Source: Amphritea sp. 1_MG-2023 (GTDB taxonomy: Bacteria > Pseudomonadota > Gammaproteobacteria > Pseudomonadales > Balneatricaceae). Taken from it: DNA of 64,000 nt. The notes under the pieces are model-generated. The model did no database searches, was not told the DNA's origin, and was given only the letters and a program-made list of their open reading frames with translations. The number at the start of each line of letters is the position of its first letter. The first letter of the stretch is position 1. This document shows positions 7,300-15,955 of the stretch, piece after piece. A program made the translations under genes and the position numbers. The stretch covers positions 22,816 to 86,815 of the forward strand of contig NZ_JAUOQE010000018.1 of NCBI RefSeq assembly GCF_030547545.1, in the 5' to 3' direction.

Positions 7300-8589
7300 A
7301 TGTCCCGTTCAGAATCTTTATTCCAAGCCGCTCAGACCCATATCCCAGGTGGCGTCAATTCACCGGTACGCGCATTTAAAGGTGTGGGTGGCACGCCGAT
7401 CTTTTTTAAACGCGGTGAAGCGGCTTATATGTTTGATGAAGATGATCAGCGCTACATCGATTATGTGGGTTCTTGGGGGCCGATGATTCTAGGACACTCA
7501 CACCCAACGGTGATGGATGCCGTGCGCAAAGTGATGGACTCCGGCCTCGGTTTCGGTGCGCCCACCGCCATCGAGATCGAGATGGCCGATAAAGTCTGTG
7601 AGATCATGCCCGGCATGGACTTGGTACGGATGGTCAGCTCCGGTACGGAAGCGACCATGAGTGCGATTCGTCTAGCCCGCGGCTATACCGGCCGCGATAA
7701 AATCGTCAAATTTGAAGGCTGTTACCACGGTCACTCGGATTCATTATTAGTCAAAGCCGGCTCCGGCATGCTGACCTTGGGTGAGCCAAGTTCTCCCGGT
7801 GTGCCCGCCAGCTTGGCAGAACATACCATTACCCTAACCTACAACGATATCGACAATGTCCGTCAAGCGTTTGCCGAGGCGGGCAACGAGATTGCTTGTA
7901 TTATCGTTGAGCCCGTAGCCGGCAACATGAACTGTATTCCTCCCCTACCGGGTTTCTTGCAAGGTCTGCGAGAAGTCTGTGATGAATATGGCGCGGTGTT
8001 GATTATCGATGAAGTAATGACCGGTTTCCGTGTCTCATTAACCGGTGCACAGGGCTACTATGGCGTCACTCCAGATCTCACCACCATGGGTAAAGTGATT
8101 GGTGGAGGTCTGCCCGTGGGCGCCTTCGGCGGTAAGCGTGAAATCATGGAGTATATCTCACCACTGGGCCCTGTTTATCAAGCGGGTACGCTGTCCGGTA
8201 ATCCACTGGCGATGGCCGCGGGCCTAGCGATGCTGAATGCACTTCAGGAAGAAGGCTTTCATGAAAAACTCAGCGCCAAAACAGAACTCCTAACGCAAGG
8301 TTTTGAAGCGATGGCGCTCCGTCATGGTGTCCCCTTCACCACCACGCAAGTGGGCGGCATGTTTGGTTTATTCTTTACCGAGCAAGAACAGGTTACTTGC
8401 TTCGCCGAAGTCATGAAATGTGATGCCGATAAATTTGGCCGTTTCTTCCATGGCATGCTCGAAGAAGGCATCTACTTAGCCCCTTCTGCCTTTGAAGCGG
8501 GCTTTATGTCTCAGGCTCACACCGAAGACGATATCAATGCCACAATCGAAGCAGCTGGCCGCGTGTTTGCCAAACTCGCCGCGGAATAA
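7300..8589 (+). CDS. hemL: Glutamate-1-semialdehyde 2,1-aminomutase
   Basis: PLP enzyme that makes 5-aminolevulinate in the C5 heme pathway. The 429 residues match the family (426 in E. coli). Visible motifs are [13 protein letters not shown] at the N-terminus, [34 protein letters not shown], and the PLP lysine in [18 protein letters not shown] (Lys265). It follows thiE by 11 bases with a GAGAG-type ribosome site and precedes an unknown membrane protein by 3 bases, so the three probably form one transcript. Confidence 0.97.
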   Translation: MSRSESLFQAAQTHIPGGVNSPVRAFKGVGGTPIFFKRGEAAYMFDEDDQRYIDYVGSWGPMILGHSHPTVMDAVRKVMDSGLGFGAPTAIEIEMADKVCEIMPGMDLVRMVSSGTEATMSAIRLARGYTGRDKIVKFEGCYHGHSDSLLVKAGSGMLTLGEPSSPGVPASLAEHTITLTYNDIDNVRQAFAEAGNEIACIIVEPVAGNMNCIPPLPGFLQGLREVCDEYGAVLIIDEVMTGFRVSLTGAQGYYGVTPDLTTMGKVIGGGLPVGAFGGKREIMEYISPLGPVYQAGTLSGNPLAMAAGLAMLNALQEEGFHEKLSAKTELLTQGFEAMALRHGVPFTTTQVGGMFGLFFTEQEQVTCFAEVMKCDADKFGRFFHGMLEEGIYLAPSAFEAGFMSQAHTEDDINATIEAAGRVFAKLAAE

Positions 8590-8592
8590 ACG

Positions 8593-9228
8593 ATGCTCAT
8601 CAGCTTAGTCTACGGCGCATTGTTAATCAGTGCGCTGTTCAGCGCACGTCAGTTGCAACGTCACGCACAAAGCCACAGCGATACCGCCAAAGCGACGCTA
8701 CAAGCGGCCGCTTTGAGTGCTGGGTTTGTCGCTATTTGGGCGTTATCAGAACTTGTGAATCAGTCTGATCAGTTTGCCGGTACTGATATCGCCACACTGC
8801 AAAGACTCTTGAGCAATCTGGCCTACTTTGTTGCGCTGCCATTTTTGGCCACCGCATTATTTATCAGTGCATCTTCGCAACATTGGCAACGGCCGGCATG
8901 GGGACGCTGGCTACTCGGTTTATTCGCGCTGTTTGAATTACTCCGCCGCATGGAGCATGGCGAGTTATATACTCAGATCGTTGCCGTTATGATTTCTGTC
9001 AGTTTTCTATGGGTGACACTGATCATCAAAGAAAAAGCACTACGACAAGCAAGCCTACTGGCCGGTATTAATATGGCTATCGCACTGCTAGTGACGGGGC
9101 CTGGGGCAGTACTAGCGTCACCCTTACCCGATAGTCAGGTGCTCTATCCGCTTTTATTGACAGCAGCCCTACCCCTAACCGGTATCGCTATTCAGCAAAC
9201 GATTCAGTTTCATCGGTCTAACGTCTGA
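8593..9228 (+). CDS. Unknown integral membrane protein
   Basis: A 211-residue protein, mostly hydrophobic, with about six to seven predicted membrane helices: 1-17, 37-54, 70-90, 103-117, 126-143, 152-170 and 180-200. I do not recognise a family or catalytic motif. A conserved-looking charged cluster (LLRRMEHGE) lies in the middle. The gene starts 3 bases after hemL, which argues for translational coupling and a real protein. Any link with tetrapyrrole synthesis is only suggested by position. Confidence 0.75.
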   Translation: MLISLVYGALLISALFSARQLQRHAQSHSDTAKATLQAAALSAGFVAIWALSELVNQSDQFAGTDIATLQRLLSNLAYFVALPFLATALFISASSQHWQRPAWGRWLLGLFALFELLRRMEHGELYTQIVAVMISVSFLWVTLIIKEKALRQASLLAGINMAIALLVTGPGAVLASPLPDSQVLYPLLLTAALPLTGIAIQQTIQFHRSNV

Positions 9229-9591
9229 CTGTCATGGCTTATAAGCGCTAACTGATGAGCGCCAACTTAAAAGCGCCTACTAGGCGCTTCCCTGATCCAT
9301 TCTCATGCTTAATGCCGCCACTAATGCCTCCCTTTATCGCCGCACAACGACAATCGGCAGTATGCCGCCTAAATAACACATCAATTTAGTCGCCAACCCG
9401 GTAGCAACAGTGTCGCTAAAGTGCGAATATATCATAAAGGCTCTTCCCTCCTATCTGTCGCGTTGAGTCACAGGGGTAAATAGTTAAAGCGTTTATTATC
9501 AGCAATATGGTTTTCTATCAGAGTATCTATTAATCTCTTTGTTAAACTCTCTGTCGCACGTCGATATTTCACTAGCGCAAGGAAAAACTCA
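9229..9591. other. Intergenic region with a palindromic hairpin
   Basis: This 363-base stretch has no convincing ORF. At 9271-9289 it holds a perfect hairpin (AAGCGCC and GGCGCTT around TACTA) that could end the hemL transcript, though no T-run follows on the plus strand. A second partial copy of the GCGC-rich element (AAGCGCTAACTGATGAGCGC) lies just before it at 9243-9262. The last 20 bases carry AAGGA, the ribosome site of the next gene. Confidence 0.5.
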
Positions 9592-10569
9592 TTGAATTCA
9601 GCTGTTCCAATCGTTATCTGTGATGATTCCCGCTTAGCGCGCAAACAGATCGCCGCTGCCTTGCGAGACTGGAATGTAGATATTACCTTTGCTGAGCATG
9701 GCGTAGAAGCCTTAGATGCTATTCGAGCTGGCAAAGCAGATATCCTTTTTCTCGATCTTAATATGCCGATCATGGACGGCTATCAAGTATTAGAGCGTAT
9801 CCGCCGCGATGACCTACCCACCATGGTGATCGTCATTTCAGGCGATATTCAACCTGAAGCATACAACCGAGTGATGGCACTAGGCGCTTTAGCTTTTATT
9901 AAAAAGCCCTGCTCATCTGATGTTATTGCCGAGGTGCTAAATCAATACGGATTACTCCACGAACTGCAACATTCAGCGCCCTCTTTAGCCAACCAAGAGA
10001 TCCTCGAACTCCCCGATTACTACCAAGAAATCGCCAACATTGCCATGGGTCAGGCGGGTAATCAATTAGCTCGACTGCTGGATACATTTGTTAACCTCCC
10101 CATCCCTAGAGTCAGCCTGGTGTCCCCTGCAGAGGTTGAAATGATTTTACTCAGCGCCGCTAGCAGTGACTGCGACTTGGTCAGTCAAGGATTCGTGGGG
10201 CCCAATATCGCGGGTGAAGCGTTATTACTCATCAAACAAGGCAATCTCGATACGATTGCTCGACTCATGGATATGCAGGGACAGACAGATCAATTTAACA
10301 TTGAATTACAAATGACCCTGTCTAATACATTAATAGGGGCCTTTATGTCAGGGTTCTCGAAACAGCTCGATATGACCCTAAGCAGAGCAACCCCGATTAT
10401 TTTACGTCACTTTACTGAGCTACCTAGGCAAAATACTCAGTGGCAAAAAACGTTAATGATCGCGATTGATTACCAATTAAAGTTACACAACTTCCAGTGC
10501 GAACTGCTGGTTATATTTACCGAAGACTCATTGCCGAAACTAAAAGAGATGGCGAGATATTTTTCATGA
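9592..10569 (+). CDS. Response regulator with C-terminal CheC-like phosphatase domain
   Basis: An N-terminal receiver domain (1-118) has the acidic pair Asp11-Asp12, the phosphoacceptor Asp55 in LFLDLNMPIMDGY, Ser84 in VISGD and Lys104/105 in FIKKP. The rest (about 140-325) resembles CheC/CheX CheY-P phosphatases: an E-X2-N helix is seen in YQEIANIAMGQAGNQLA (Glu146, Asn149), while the matching second helix is degenerate (MTLSNTLIGAFMSGF). The start is TTG at 9592, chosen because AAGGA precedes it and the receiver domain begins at once. It overlaps the following diguanylate cyclase gene by four bases (ATGA). Likely role: to couple a phosphorelay to c-di-GMP production or to dephosphorylate its own or another receiver. 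The cognate kinase is not in the window. Confidence 0.85.
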   Translation: MNSAVPIVICDDSRLARKQIAAALRDWNVDITFAEHGVEALDAIRAGKADILFLDLNMPIMDGYQVLERIRRDDLPTMVIVISGDIQPEAYNRVMALGALAFIKKPCSSDVIAEVLNQYGLLHELQHSAPSLANQEILELPDYYQEIANIAMGQAGNQLARLLDTFVNLPIPRVSLVSPAEVEMILLSAASSDCDLVSQGFVGPNIAGEALLLIKQGNLDTIARLMDMQGQTDQFNIELQMTLSNTLIGAFMSGFSKQLDMTLSRATPIILRHFTELPRQNTQWQKTLMIAIDYQLKLHNFQCELLVIFTEDSLPKLKEMARYFS

Positions 10570-11534
10570 ACGCAACAGCGAATCAAGATATTAATGATAT
10601 TCACTGGATTTTGGGGCTATTACAAAATTTTGAAGCGGGCCTGATTGTTATCGACCGCGATAATACCATCTGTCTATGGAATGATTTTATGGAAAACCAT
10701 TCCGGTATTGCCGCCAGTAAAGCCACCAATCAAAAGCTCTTCAGCCTGTTTCCAGAACTACCGGAACATTGGTTAACGAAAAAGATGCAGGGTGTCTTGC
10801 TGCTCAATAATACCGCCTATATCTCTTGGGAACAAAAACCCTATCTGTTTCAGTTTAAAAGCCACCGCCCCATCACGGGTAGTGCGCCTTATATGTATCA
10901 GAATGTCACCTTGATTCCATTGAGTTCACCGACAGGTCAAGTTGATCATATTGGCATGTTAATTTACGACGTTACCGATAATGCCGTGGCACAACAAGCG
11001 TTGCAGGCCGCCAATAAACGCTTGCAATCGTTAAGCCGTGTGGATGGATTAACGGGGCTGTACAATCGCGCCTATTGGCAAGAGTGTCTTAAAAAAGAGT
11101 TTGCTCGCTTTGGACGACTGCAAGCAGCTTCTTCTCTGATTATTCTGGATATCGATCATTTCAAGCGAGTCAACGATACTTATGGCCATCAAGCCGGTGA
11201 TATTGTTATTCAGACGATTGCCAATATTTTGCAACAACAGGCGCGAAAAACAGATTTTGTCGGCCGTTATGGTGGTGAAGAATACGGCGCGATTCTGGTA
11301 GGAACCCATGGTGCAAATGCGATGATTTTTGCTGAACGGTTACGTTCGGCCGTCGAAGCAAGCGTCATCGACTATGGCGATCACCAACTATCGGTCACCA
11401 TCAGCATCGGCCTATCTGAAATTAGGCTCGATCAAAGTACTGAAACACAGTGGCTAGAAGAAGCCGATCAAGCACTCTATAAATCGAAACAGAATGGTCG
11501 TAATCAAGTGACACTGTTCCAGCGCGATCAATAA
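10566..11534 (+). CDS. PAS-GGDEF diguanylate cyclase
   Basis: Makes cyclic di-GMP from two GTP. 322 residues: an N-terminal PAS-like sensor (about 15-140, with AGLIVIDRDNTICLWNDFM), a short coiled linker, then a GGDEF domain (about 160-318) with DGLTGLYNRAYW, DIDHFKRVNDTYGH and the active-site signature GGEEY. The inhibitory RXXD site (RKTD) lies five residues before it, so product inhibition is expected. The ATG at 10566 overlaps the previous stop codon (ATGA), so synthesis is coupled to the REC-CheC regulator. No membrane segment is visible, so it is cytoplasmic. Confidence 0.93.
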   Translation: MNATANQDINDIHWILGLLQNFEAGLIVIDRDNTICLWNDFMENHSGIAASKATNQKLFSLFPELPEHWLTKKMQGVLLLNNTAYISWEQKPYLFQFKSHRPITGSAPYMYQNVTLIPLSSPTGQVDHIGMLIYDVTDNAVAQQALQAANKRLQSLSRVDGLTGLYNRAYWQECLKKEFARFGRLQAASSLIILDIDHFKRVNDTYGHQAGDIVIQTIANILQQQARKTDFVGRYGGEEYGAILVGTHGANAMIFAERLRSAVEASVIDYGDHQLSVTISIGLSEIRLDQSTETQWLEEADQALYKSKQNGRNQVTLFQRDQ

Positions 11535-11751
11535 CACTCTGATGATAGACAGCCTGATCAGAGAAATAGATAGACATGCTCATTAGATCTCTATAGAGTG
11601 TCTTTCAGCTAGAAAGAATACTCATATTTACATCCTACATTTCGTTGTTTTATTCGTAACACCACGTCCTGCAGTTTTTAAGTCTCAGTCTATATTTTCA
11701 TGCCATTCAGCCTTTTTAAGGCACTTTTTATATAAATTTCAGGATATTATT
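11535..11751 (+). other. Leader region of the cold-shock gene
   Basis: 217 bases between the cyclase and the cold-shock ORF. A hairpin just after the cyclase stop (CTCTGAT 11537-11543 with ATCAGAG 11557-11563) may end the upstream transcript, but no T-run follows. The remainder is A/T-rich with AGGA eight bases before the ATG. Long structured leaders are usual for cspA-type mRNAs; I could not identify a cold box or an exact promoter. Confidence 0.4.
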
Positions 11752-11961
11752 ATGTCTAATACAACAACCGGTACAGTTAAGTGGTTTAACGAAACTAAAG
11801 GTTTTGGTTTCATCGAACAAGCATCTGGCCCAGATGTTTTTGCTCACTTCAGCGCTATTGTAAGCGATGGCTTTAAAACATTGGCTGAAGGCCAGCAAGT
11901 AGAGTTTACTGTCACTAGCGGCCCTAAAGGCCCGCAAGCTGAGAACATTGTTGCTATCTAA
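11752..11961 (+). CDS. Cold-shock domain protein, CspA family
   Basis: A 69-residue single-stranded nucleic-acid-binding protein that acts as an RNA chaperone. It has the RNP1 motif KGFGFIE and RNP2 motif VFAHFS, preceded by [11 protein letters not shown]. The length and the end (GPQAENI) are standard for the family. Whether it is cold-induced or a growth-phase paralogue such as CspE or CspD cannot be told from the protein. It is monocistronic, with a strong terminator 15 bases after the stop. Confidence 0.95.
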   Translation: MSNTTTGTVKWFNETKGFGFIEQASGPDVFAHFSAIVSDGFKTLAEGQQVEFTVTSGPKGPQAENIVAI

Positions 11962-11976
11962 TCGATAACAACCCTT

Positions 11977-12013
11977 AAAAAAGGGCAAGCCTCGCTGAGG
12001 CTTGCCCTTTTTT
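11977..12013. terminator. Bidirectional terminator between cold-shock gene and dnr-like gene
   Basis: A 17-bp stem (11977-11993 with 11997-12013) around the loop GCT, A-rich on one side and T-rich on the other. It lies between convergent genes and can serve both strands. Confidence 0.92.
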
Positions 12014-12041
12014 ATGTGCTCGCTAATGTAAAATTTAACCC

Positions 12042-12725
12042 TCAATGGCCAAATTCACGTAACCCCTGCAAGTCATAAACCATCACATCGGCCCCTTTCA
12101 CATCAATCAGCCCTTGTGTCTTCATCTCCTTCATCAACCGAGAAAACGTTTCCGGCTGCATACCCAACTGCGATGCGATCAACTGCTTAGCCATCGGCAA
12201 CTGCAATTGACACTTTGATGCGGCAGGATTATGTGCCAAACCAAACAAGTAGTTACCTAACCGGTGTCGCGTATTCTGTAATGTCAGGGTTTCGATCTCG
12301 GTGATACGCCGATGCAATTTCACGGCCATACTACCCATCACCTTTAACGCACTCTGCGGAGCGGCTAGCAGCATCTCTTTATAGAGCTTATTGGGGATCA
12401 CCATTATCTCACTCACCCCCATCGCCACCGCATTCAGGGGATAACAAACCTGATCCATAAACATCAGCGCCTCAGCAAAAGCGCCGTCAGGCTTAATCAC
12501 CTCAATCACCTTGGCCTGACCATCCGGCGACACGCGAAATAGATTCACGCCCCCAGTCAGCACGATATAAAAGCGGGTTGCGACATCGCCCTGATGAAAC
12601 AGCACCTCATCATTGCTGAGCTTGATCACATGACACTGCTGATAAAGCACGTCACGTGCATTTTCCGGTAGCGCTGAAAACAAAAAGTGCTCACGCAATG
12701 CCACTTGTAATCTAGATTCTGACAT
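12042..12725 (-). CDS. dnr: Crp/Fnr-family regulator of the Dnr type
   Basis: 227 residues with a cyclic-nucleotide-like sensor domain (about 10-130), a long dimer helix, and a Crp-type helix-turn-helix (about 165-215; PMAKQLIASQLGMQPETFSRLMKEM). The segments FAEALMFMD, RRITEIETLTLQNTRHRL and QLGMQPETFSRLM closely follow Pseudomonas Dnr, a heme-dependent NO-responsive activator. The Fe-S cysteines of Fnr/Anr are absent. Denitrification genes, the usual targets, are not in the window; the NsrR/Hmp module 10 kb away fits an NO-exposed lifestyle. It could also be another Crp-family member such as NnrR, so the subtype is less sure than the family. Confidence 0.72.
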   Translation of the reverse strand: MSESRLQVALREHFLFSALPENARDVLYQQCHVIKLSNDEVLFHQGDVATRFYIVLTGGVNLFRVSPDGQAKVIEVIKPDGAFAEALMFMDQVCYPLNAVAMGVSEIMVIPNKLYKEMLLAAPQSALKVMGSMAVKLHRRITEIETLTLQNTRHRLGNYLFGLAHNPAASKCQLQLPMAKQLIASQLGMQPETFSRLMKEMKTQGLIDVKGADVMVYDLQGLREFGH

Positions 12726-12945
12726 TCACTCTTCGCCTCTCAAATAACGCTGACCTACTCATCACTCACCGCCCCCCTGCACGCAGGCTTTCATTGGCTG
12801 ATACCGAATCATAGACGATCTCTCTAATCGACTTAAAAATCGAGACCACCGTTATAGCGGCTATCGATCAGTAGCCAAAAAGGCTACCTCAATCGCTAAC
12901 GCTGCATCAGCCGTTGCGGCGGTAGTTGCGTCAAGTTACATGAAA

Positions 12946-13545
12946 TCAATAGCTACGCGCTTTCGCCCGTGCGTCTGCGGCGCCGCTATGATCGCCACCT
13001 TCACTGCGAATATCAGCAATCAGTATCCAAAACTTGCGTTCCCTCGATGATTGTCCGCGGGCCAGTGTGAGCCCTTTGAGCGCCAACTGCTCGGCCTGAA
13101 GGTATTGCCCCTGCTGTCGTCGAAGATCGGCTAATTGAAAGTACACTTGCGGATCGCGTGGCGCTATTCGTTGCGCTCGCTCTAGACTGCTCTGCGCGGT
13201 ACGATACTGCCCCTGCGCTTGCTGCTGCTTGGCGCCGTCGAGTAACGCCAGCACGGCGGGATTGCTCGGTGATACGTCAGTTCGGTTCGCGGGGGCTATT
13301 GGAGTGCTTTCCCGTGGCGCAACAGCGGCCGCTTCAACCGGACGGCTGATCACCGTAAAGCCCTGACGCGTATCCACTGGGGTGGCTATCGCCGTCTGTT
13401 CGCCGGTCTGCTGATTAACCACCACGTCTTTTCCGGCGGCGGATCGATCTTCAACAATCGGGTTAATATTGGCATTACCGCTAATGCAGCCCGTCAATAA
13501 CGAGGTCAAAAGCAGCCCAAGGCCAGTCAATATAACTTTTTTCAT
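12946..13545 (-). CDS. lpoP: LpoP-like outer-membrane lipoprotein activator of PBP1b
   Basis: A 199-residue lipoprotein: signal peptide MKKVILTGLGLLLTS with lipobox LLTGC (Cys20), a low-complexity linker (about 25-95), then TPR repeats (about 97-199; VYFQLADLRRQQGQYLQAEQL and neighbours). In Pseudomonas aeruginosa LpoP is a TPR lipoprotein encoded beside PBP1b that activates it from the outer membrane. Here the gene starts four bases after the mrcB stop codon, in the same operon, with the same architecture. The family call rests on context and domain order rather than on residue-by-residue recall. Confidence 0.82.
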   Translation of the reverse strand: MKKVILTGLGLLLTSLLTGCISGNANINPIVEDRSAAGKDVVVNQQTGEQTAIATPVDTRQGFTVISRPVEAAAVAPRESTPIAPANRTDVSPSNPAVLALLDGAKQQQAQGQYRTAQSSLERAQRIAPRDPQVYFQLADLRRQQGQYLQAEQLALKGLTLARGQSSRERKFWILIADIRSEGGDHSGAADARAKARSY

Positions 13546-13549
13546 TTGT

Positions 13550-15895
13550 TTATTCCGATCTAAACCAACGCTTAAAAATATCCAGCGGGTTATTTATAAC
13601 AGTGTCACCACACCCAGAAGACTGTTGCGGCTCGGTACCTTCAATAAACGGTAACTGACGCGCGCCCTCGCAACCTTCACCGGACATCAAACCGGTGGCA
13701 TCTTCGACCCAATGATACTGGATATTCTCCGGTCTTTCTGCCACAAATGGCTGTGGATGAGCCTGCGCCATAAAGTCAGTCCAGACGCGCAGCGCGCCAC
13801 TGCTACCCGTTAACGGTAAGGGTTTATTATTATCCAACCCTAGCCAGACCACCGCCAAACGATCGCCAGCAAACCCCGCAAACCAGCTATCTCGCTGATC
13901 ATTGGTGGTGCCGGTTTTGCCCGCTACGGTCAAACTTCGCGGTAAACGGCGATAGACAGAACGCGCCGTTCCCTCACTCACAACCTCTTGTAAGGCATAC
14001 TGAATCAGATGTACGGGCGCCGCATCCACCGTTTGTAAAATATTGAACGGGTAACGAGATAGTTCTTCGTTATGACTATCTGTGACCATGCGAATCGCTC
14101 GCATGGGTACCTGAAAACCGTTACCGGCAATAGTCTGATAAAGCTGAGCCACCTCCAATGGCGATAATGCCGTAGAGCCCAATAACATCGATGGATACTC
14201 ACGTATCTCCCGTTGTAAACCGAGCCGCTGCAACATATCCACCACTTTATCGGTACCCACTTCTAGCCCTAAACGCGCGGTTGATTGATTATACGAATGC
14301 GATAGAGCACGGTGCAGCGGTACTGGACCATGACTCGTGCGGCCATAGTTCTGTGGTCGCCACACATCACCATTCGCCAATTTCACTTCGATCGGCTCAT
14401 CATCGATGATCGATGCAAGGGTATAACCCTGCTCCAGCGCCGCGAGGTATACCGCTGGCTTTATCAAGGAGCCAATGGGCCGCTGCGCATCCAATGCCCG
14501 ATTAAACCCCTGATAGCGCGTATTACGGCCGCCAATCACCGCCAGCACTTCGCCACTCAGCGGATTACTCACCACCATACCGCCTTCTAACGCCTTAACG
14601 GATGCACCATAACGTTTGTGCAGATTAGCCGTCACCTCAACCAAACTATTTTCAGCCCTTATCTGAGCAATCGGGTCCAATGCGGTAAATACCCGCAGTC
14701 CTTCGCTGTTGAGCGCCTCTTCAGGATACTCTTGCCGTAATTGCCGTTTGACTAAATCGAGATAAGCTGGATAAGCGCCTTTCTGTAAACTCTGCTGCTT
14801 GACCACGCTCAGCGGCTGCTGCTCAGCCTTAGTTCGCTCTGCGGCGGAAATACTGCCTTGTTGTTGCAGCATCTTCAGCACCAGGTTACGACGCTCCATG
14901 GCTCGCTGAGGATGCCGACGCGGGTCGTAAAAGGAGGGGCCTTTTACCATGGCCGCCATTAATGCCACCTGATGCAGCTTTAATTCACCAATCGGTTGCG
15001 CAAACAGATACTGACTGGCCAGACCAAAGCCATGTATCGCTCTCGATCCCTCCTGCCCCAAATACACTTCATTCAGATAGGCTTGTAGAATTTCATCCTT
15101 GCTGTAATGTAAATCCAACAGCATCGCCATTGGAATTTCTGCCAACTTACGGCTCAAGGAACGCTCGGCGCTAAGGTAAAAGTTTTTAATCAGTTGTTGC
15201 GTTAGGGTGCTGCCTCCCTGCACAAAACGACCGGCTTTGATATTCGCCAGCATCGCTCGAGCGATACCTCGCAAAGAGATACCATGATGGTGATAGTAGT
15301 TACGGTCTTCTATGGCGATCAGCGCATCCACGAGGTGAGGTGGCGCTTGCGCTAACTGAATCAGGTCACGGTCTTCATTATCTTTCGGATAAATACCGCC
15401 AATCAGCATCGGTTCCAAGCGCACCAACGGTAACTGCCGACCAGCGGTATCGCGTATACGGCTGACACCCGCGCCATTAAAATCAATCAGTAACGACTGT
15501 GCACGTTCGGGACCATCAGGGAAATTAAAGCCTCGGGTAAAAACACGGACACGCGTAGACGCCCACTCGGCACTACCCGGCTGAGTAGCACGGGAAGTGA
15601 ACTGATAACCTAGCCCTTGCAGTTCTATTTTCAGATCATCGCGACTCAGCGGCTGCCCTGGAAACAGTTCCAATGGGCGGGCATACACTTTCGCCGGCAA
15701 TGCCCAGCGTTTACCTTCAAATTTAGCCCGCACCTGCGCATCAAGGTACACCAACCCTGCGGCAGCAATCACCATCATGACGAGCGTCAATTTCAGTATC
15801 AATTTCAACAGACGCCGCTTCCAAGATGGTTTTTTAGGCGTCGTTTTACGACTCTTTTGTGTACGAGATGCTGCTGCCACTCTCTTTTTTGCCAT
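13550..15895 (-). CDS. mrcB: Penicillin-binding protein 1b, bifunctional peptidoglycan synthase
   Basis: Class A PBP of 781 residues that polymerises and cross-links peptidoglycan. A basic cytoplasmic tail (1-28) is followed by one membrane helix (about 29-50) and a UB2H-like domain. The GT51 glycosyltransferase has the catalytic Glu196 in AIEDRNYYHHHG and the GGSTLTQQLIKN motif. The transpeptidase has SXXK in PIGSLIKP (Ser476), SXN in SYNQS and KTG in VAGKTGTTND. Its UB2H-type N-terminal region and the adjacent lpoP gene mark PBP1b rather than PBP1a. It is transcribed divergently from the APH/P-loop gene, 60 bases away. Confidence 0.96.
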   Translation of the reverse strand: MAKKRVAAASRTQKSRKTTPKKPSWKRRLLKLILKLTLVMMVIAAAGLVYLDAQVRAKFEGKRWALPAKVYARPLELFPGQPLSRDDLKIELQGLGYQFTSRATQPGSAEWASTRVRVFTRGFNFPDGPERAQSLLIDFNGAGVSRIRDTAGRQLPLVRLEPMLIGGIYPKDNEDRDLIQLAQAPPHLVDALIAIEDRNYYHHHGISLRGIARAMLANIKAGRFVQGGSTLTQQLIKNFYLSAERSLSRKLAEIPMAMLLDLHYSKDEILQAYLNEVYLGQEGSRAIHGFGLASQYLFAQPIGELKLHQVALMAAMVKGPSFYDPRRHPQRAMERRNLVLKMLQQQGSISAAERTKAEQQPLSVVKQQSLQKGAYPAYLDLVKRQLRQEYPEEALNSEGLRVFTALDPIAQIRAENSLVEVTANLHKRYGASVKALEGGMVVSNPLSGEVLAVIGGRNTRYQGFNRALDAQRPIGSLIKPAVYLAALEQGYTLASIIDDEPIEVKLANGDVWRPQNYGRTSHGPVPLHRALSHSYNQSTARLGLEVGTDKVVDMLQRLGLQREIREYPSMLLGSTALSPLEVAQLYQTIAGNGFQVPMRAIRMVTDSHNEELSRYPFNILQTVDAAPVHLIQYALQEVVSEGTARSVYRRLPRSLTVAGKTGTTNDQRDSWFAGFAGDRLAVVWLGLDNNKPLPLTGSSGALRVWTDFMAQAHPQPFVAERPENIQYHWVEDATGLMSGEGCEGARQLPFIEGTEPQQSSGCGDTVINNPLDIFKRWFRSE

Positions 15896-15955
15896 GAGCT
15901 ACGTATAATCCTCTGTGAAATCCGGCAACTACTTACTAAATTGCATACCTATTCT

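Noticed and set aside
12871..12887. GTAGCC-AAAAA-GGCTAC hairpin downstream of lpoP
   Set aside because: Six-bp stem with no T-run on either strand; too weak to call a terminator.
15617..15955. Upstream extension of the APH/P-loop frame across mrcB
   Set aside because: The added 113 residues are composed of antisense mrcB sequence; the first ATG in the divergent promoter gap is the better start.
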